This document shows positions 32,913 to 34,683 of a DNA stretch of 34,683 nucleotides, one piece after another. The position numbers and the translations under genes were made by a program. Under the pieces are notes generated by a model, which was given only the letters and a program-made list of their open reading frames with translations, made no database searches and was not told the DNA's origin. The DNA is taken from contig JAGAAZ010000001.1 of the NCBI GenBank assembly GCA_017614895.1, forward strand, positions 1 through 34,683. The letters are read 5' to 3'. Position 1 is the stretch's first letter, and each line of letters opens with the position of its first letter. Origin of the DNA: Bacteroidaceae bacterium (GTDB lineage: Bacteria; Bacteroidota; Bacteroidia; Bacteroidales; Bacteroidaceae).

Positions 32913-34683
32913 TCAGAACTCAAAGCCGAGATTGAGGTAGAGGTGTACCTTCTTGGTTTCGTTCGAATAGCCCATCGTGGCACCCAACGGACCAACGATG
33001 GTGTTGTAGTAGTAGGCAAGTTGACCGCCCAGCATCGTTTTGTGTTCGAACACATGCTTGAACGCCTCGTCATGTTGTGCAGCTGCCACCCGAAAGAGGA
33101 TGAAATGGTTGGTGAAAAGTCGCTGCTGTGCTTGTATTTGTAGGGCGAGGAAGTGCCTGTCGGTATATTCGAGGTTGCCCATACCAGCAAAGGGCATCTG
33201 CTGCTCCAGATAGTGTCCGAACCACTCACCACCAATCGTGTTGCCATACACGACTGGAATCTTCGCTCCAAAGAGCAATCGGCCATAGAGCATGGGTTGC
33301 AGGGTGAACCGCTTACTGAAGGGGATGGAGGTGCGCCAATGGGCGTTGATGTCGCTGATGCCCGCTTTCTTCTTCATCTCGGCAAAATTGTCAGTCAGGT
33401 AGGCATATTCCATCTTGAAACGTGAACCGATCGTGGGGAAGTTCCAGTTGTCCTCCGAGTTGTATTTGACCAATGCATGGTAGCTGATGTAGTGGTCATT
33501 CTCCAGTTTGATGGGTGTGGTGCCTGTGGTCAGCAGGTTGCCGAGGAAATGGATGTAGTCCCATCGAAGCGTGGCTTGCAGGTTGAAGTTGCGCACGTTG
33601 AAGTTGAGGGGCGTCAAGTTCGTCTGGTGATGGTTGTACTTGAAGCTGTGGTCCCGTTCACCTGATTGGTAGATGTCCATATCGTTGTGGCGATAGACAT
33701 AGGAGATGCTGGGTCGGGTGAAACTGCGTGGATGGAAGGTCAGTTCGCCCTTTCCCATGATGCGTTTACCCAGTCGGAGGGTCACGTCCATATCGATGGG
33801 GATAGCTGTCGAAAGCGGATGGTCGGCATTGACCTGCAGCGCCACAATCTCTTCTGTATCAAAGCGTCCACCCAGGTTCACCTGACTGGTTTTCTTGTTG
33901 CCAGCAGTGAAGTAAAGGATGTATCCGTCACCCTCAGGAACGGAACGGGTATCGACCGTCTGATAGAAGAGGTCCACACGCATGGAGGTGGCAATCTTCT
34001 CTTCCTGACGGGAGTCGATGCTGTCGTAGTTGTTCAGGTGGAATTTCGAACGGATGAAGTGCTCATCATGAGGTGGAACATTCTCAAAGACAAAGCCTTT
34101 GACCTTCACCTTCTCCGTCAGCACGGAAGCACTCTTGGGTGTGAGGATGATGGGTTTGTAGTCATCAGCGATGCCGATGCGCTTTTTCAGAGCCATCAAT
34201 TCGTCCCAGTGCTTCATCGCCTCCTCCTCACCTCGTCGGATGAGCTCGTTGATGGCATTGTCGGTGAAGCTGGCAGCATTATACCCCTCCGTGTTCACAC
34301 GGATAGGCACATCGGTGATAGCCAAATTCTCATCGTATTTGTTCTTACAGTTCACATCGATGATCTGACTGAGGATGCTGATGGTGTGTCCCAAATCCTC
34401 ACTTGTCTTAGGTGCACCCTGAACGGTCACACCAATGATGAAGTCGGCACCCATCTCACGGGCGATGTCAGCAGGGTAGTTGTTCCTCAAACCACCATCC
34501 ACCAGCACCTTCTCACCGATACGCACAGGGGAGAAGGCGGTTGGAATGGCCATCGAGGCACGCATCGCCTGTGGCAGACGACCTGCATGGAAATCATGTT
34601 CCGTATTGTCAATGATGTCGGTCGCCACACACGCAAAGGGAATGGGGAGCGTATCGAAATCCAACGAGTCCGTATAACCCAAG
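32913..34683 (-). CDS. Patatin-like phospholipase fused to an outer-membrane barrel, 5' end cut
   Basis: The last 590 codons are visible; the start lies beyond the right edge. The first ~180 visible residues are the second half of a patatin (RssA/PlpD-type) lipase domain. PQAMRASMAIPTAFSPVRIG leads to VDGGLRNNYP, whose Asp62 (visible numbering) is the catalytic Asp of the Ser-Asp dyad. The GxSxG serine motif must lie off the window. Residues ~195-240 resemble a POTRA-like linker (KVKVKGFVFENV). The rest, to a terminal Phe (LNLGFEF), is a 16-strand-type surface-antigen barrel. The family acts at the outer membrane as a phospholipase, possibly self-transporting. Confidence 0.88.
   Translation of the reverse strand, partial: LGYTDSLDFDTLPIPFACVATDIIDNTEHDFHAGRLPQAMRASMAIPTAFSPVRIGEKVLVDGGLRNNYPADIAREMGADFIIGVTVQGAPKTSEDLGHTISILSQIIDVNCKNKYDENLAITDVPIRVNTEGYNAASFTDNAINELIRRGEEEAMKHWDELMALKKRIGIADDYKPIILTPKSASVLTEKVKVKGFVFENVPPHDEHFIRSKFHLNNYDSIDSRQEEKIATSMRVDLFYQTVDTRSVPEGDGYILYFTAGNKKTSQVNLGGRFDTEEIVALQVNADHPLSTAIPIDMDVTLRLGKRIMGKGELTFHPRSFTRPSISYVYRHNDMDIYQSGERDHSFKYNHHQTNLTPLNFNVRNFNLQATLRWDYIHFLGNLLTTGTTPIKLENDHYISYHALVKYNSEDNWNFPTIGSRFKMEYAYLTDNFAEMKKKAGISDINAHWRTSIPFSKRFTLQPMLYGRLLFGAKIPVVYGNTIGGEWFGHYLEQQMPFAGMGNLEYTDRHFLALQIQAQQRLFTNHFILFRVAAAQHDEAFKHVFEHKTMLGGQLAYYYNTIVGPLGATMGYSNETKKVHLYLNLGFEF

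Overview
The window is a stretch of bacterial chromosome from a Bacteroidota member, most likely order Bacteroidales and Prevotellaceae-like. Three things support this. Promoters have the Bacteroidota form: a TTG/TTTG box, 19-21 bases, then TAnnTTTG. Gene content includes sprA (type IX secretion / gliding translocon), a BT_3928-type membrane protein and a fragment that looks like a type IX surface protein. Several genes use TTG or GTG starts without a clear Shine-Dalgarno sequence. All assignments come from reading the sequence; no database search was run.

Layout. (1) 1-12148 is a mostly plus-strand housekeeping block: an unrecognised gene, xseA and xseB (exonuclease VII), ndk, an M23 peptidase, a DUF1599 protein, a BT_3928-type membrane protein, tpiA, a SPOR-domain protein, folE, dnaG and recG. 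Genes are packed as short operons with 4-base overlaps (unknown gene/xseA, folE/dnaG) and a 4-base gap (dnaG/recG). (2) 12149-20108 reads as an accessory island. It has 1 kb of non-coding DNA built largely of diverged 22-23 base repeats, then a minus-strand, AT-richer five-gene operon. That operon encodes a trypsin-like lipoprotein, three consecutive membrane proteins sharing one near-identical N-terminal zinc-ribbon module, and a secreted protein of unknown function. Upstream of it lie a long, highly structured leader or non-coding RNA, a second 22-base repeat array, a small ORF, and the C-terminal remnant of a surface protein. (3) 20109-23139 (plus) holds a CbxX/CfxQ-like AAA+ ATPase and a large MscS-type channel. 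(4) 23160-34683 (minus) holds a MORN-repeat secreted protein, a GH43-like glycosidase, the 2520-residue SprA, and a patatin/outer-membrane-barrel protein cut by the window edge.

How parts work together. xseA/xseB, dnaG and recG serve DNA replication and repair. ndk and folE serve nucleotide and pterin metabolism, and tpiA serves glycolysis. SprA, the patatin-barrel protein, the M23 peptidase, the SPOR protein and the GH43-like protein belong to the cell envelope and surface.

Most worth a second look: the zinc-ribbon/protease operon at 13157-18169; the ~180-base foldable element at 18240-18418 just upstream of it; the period-22 repeat arrays on both sides of it; and a ~200 bp palindrome-ended insertion carried in frame inside dnaG.
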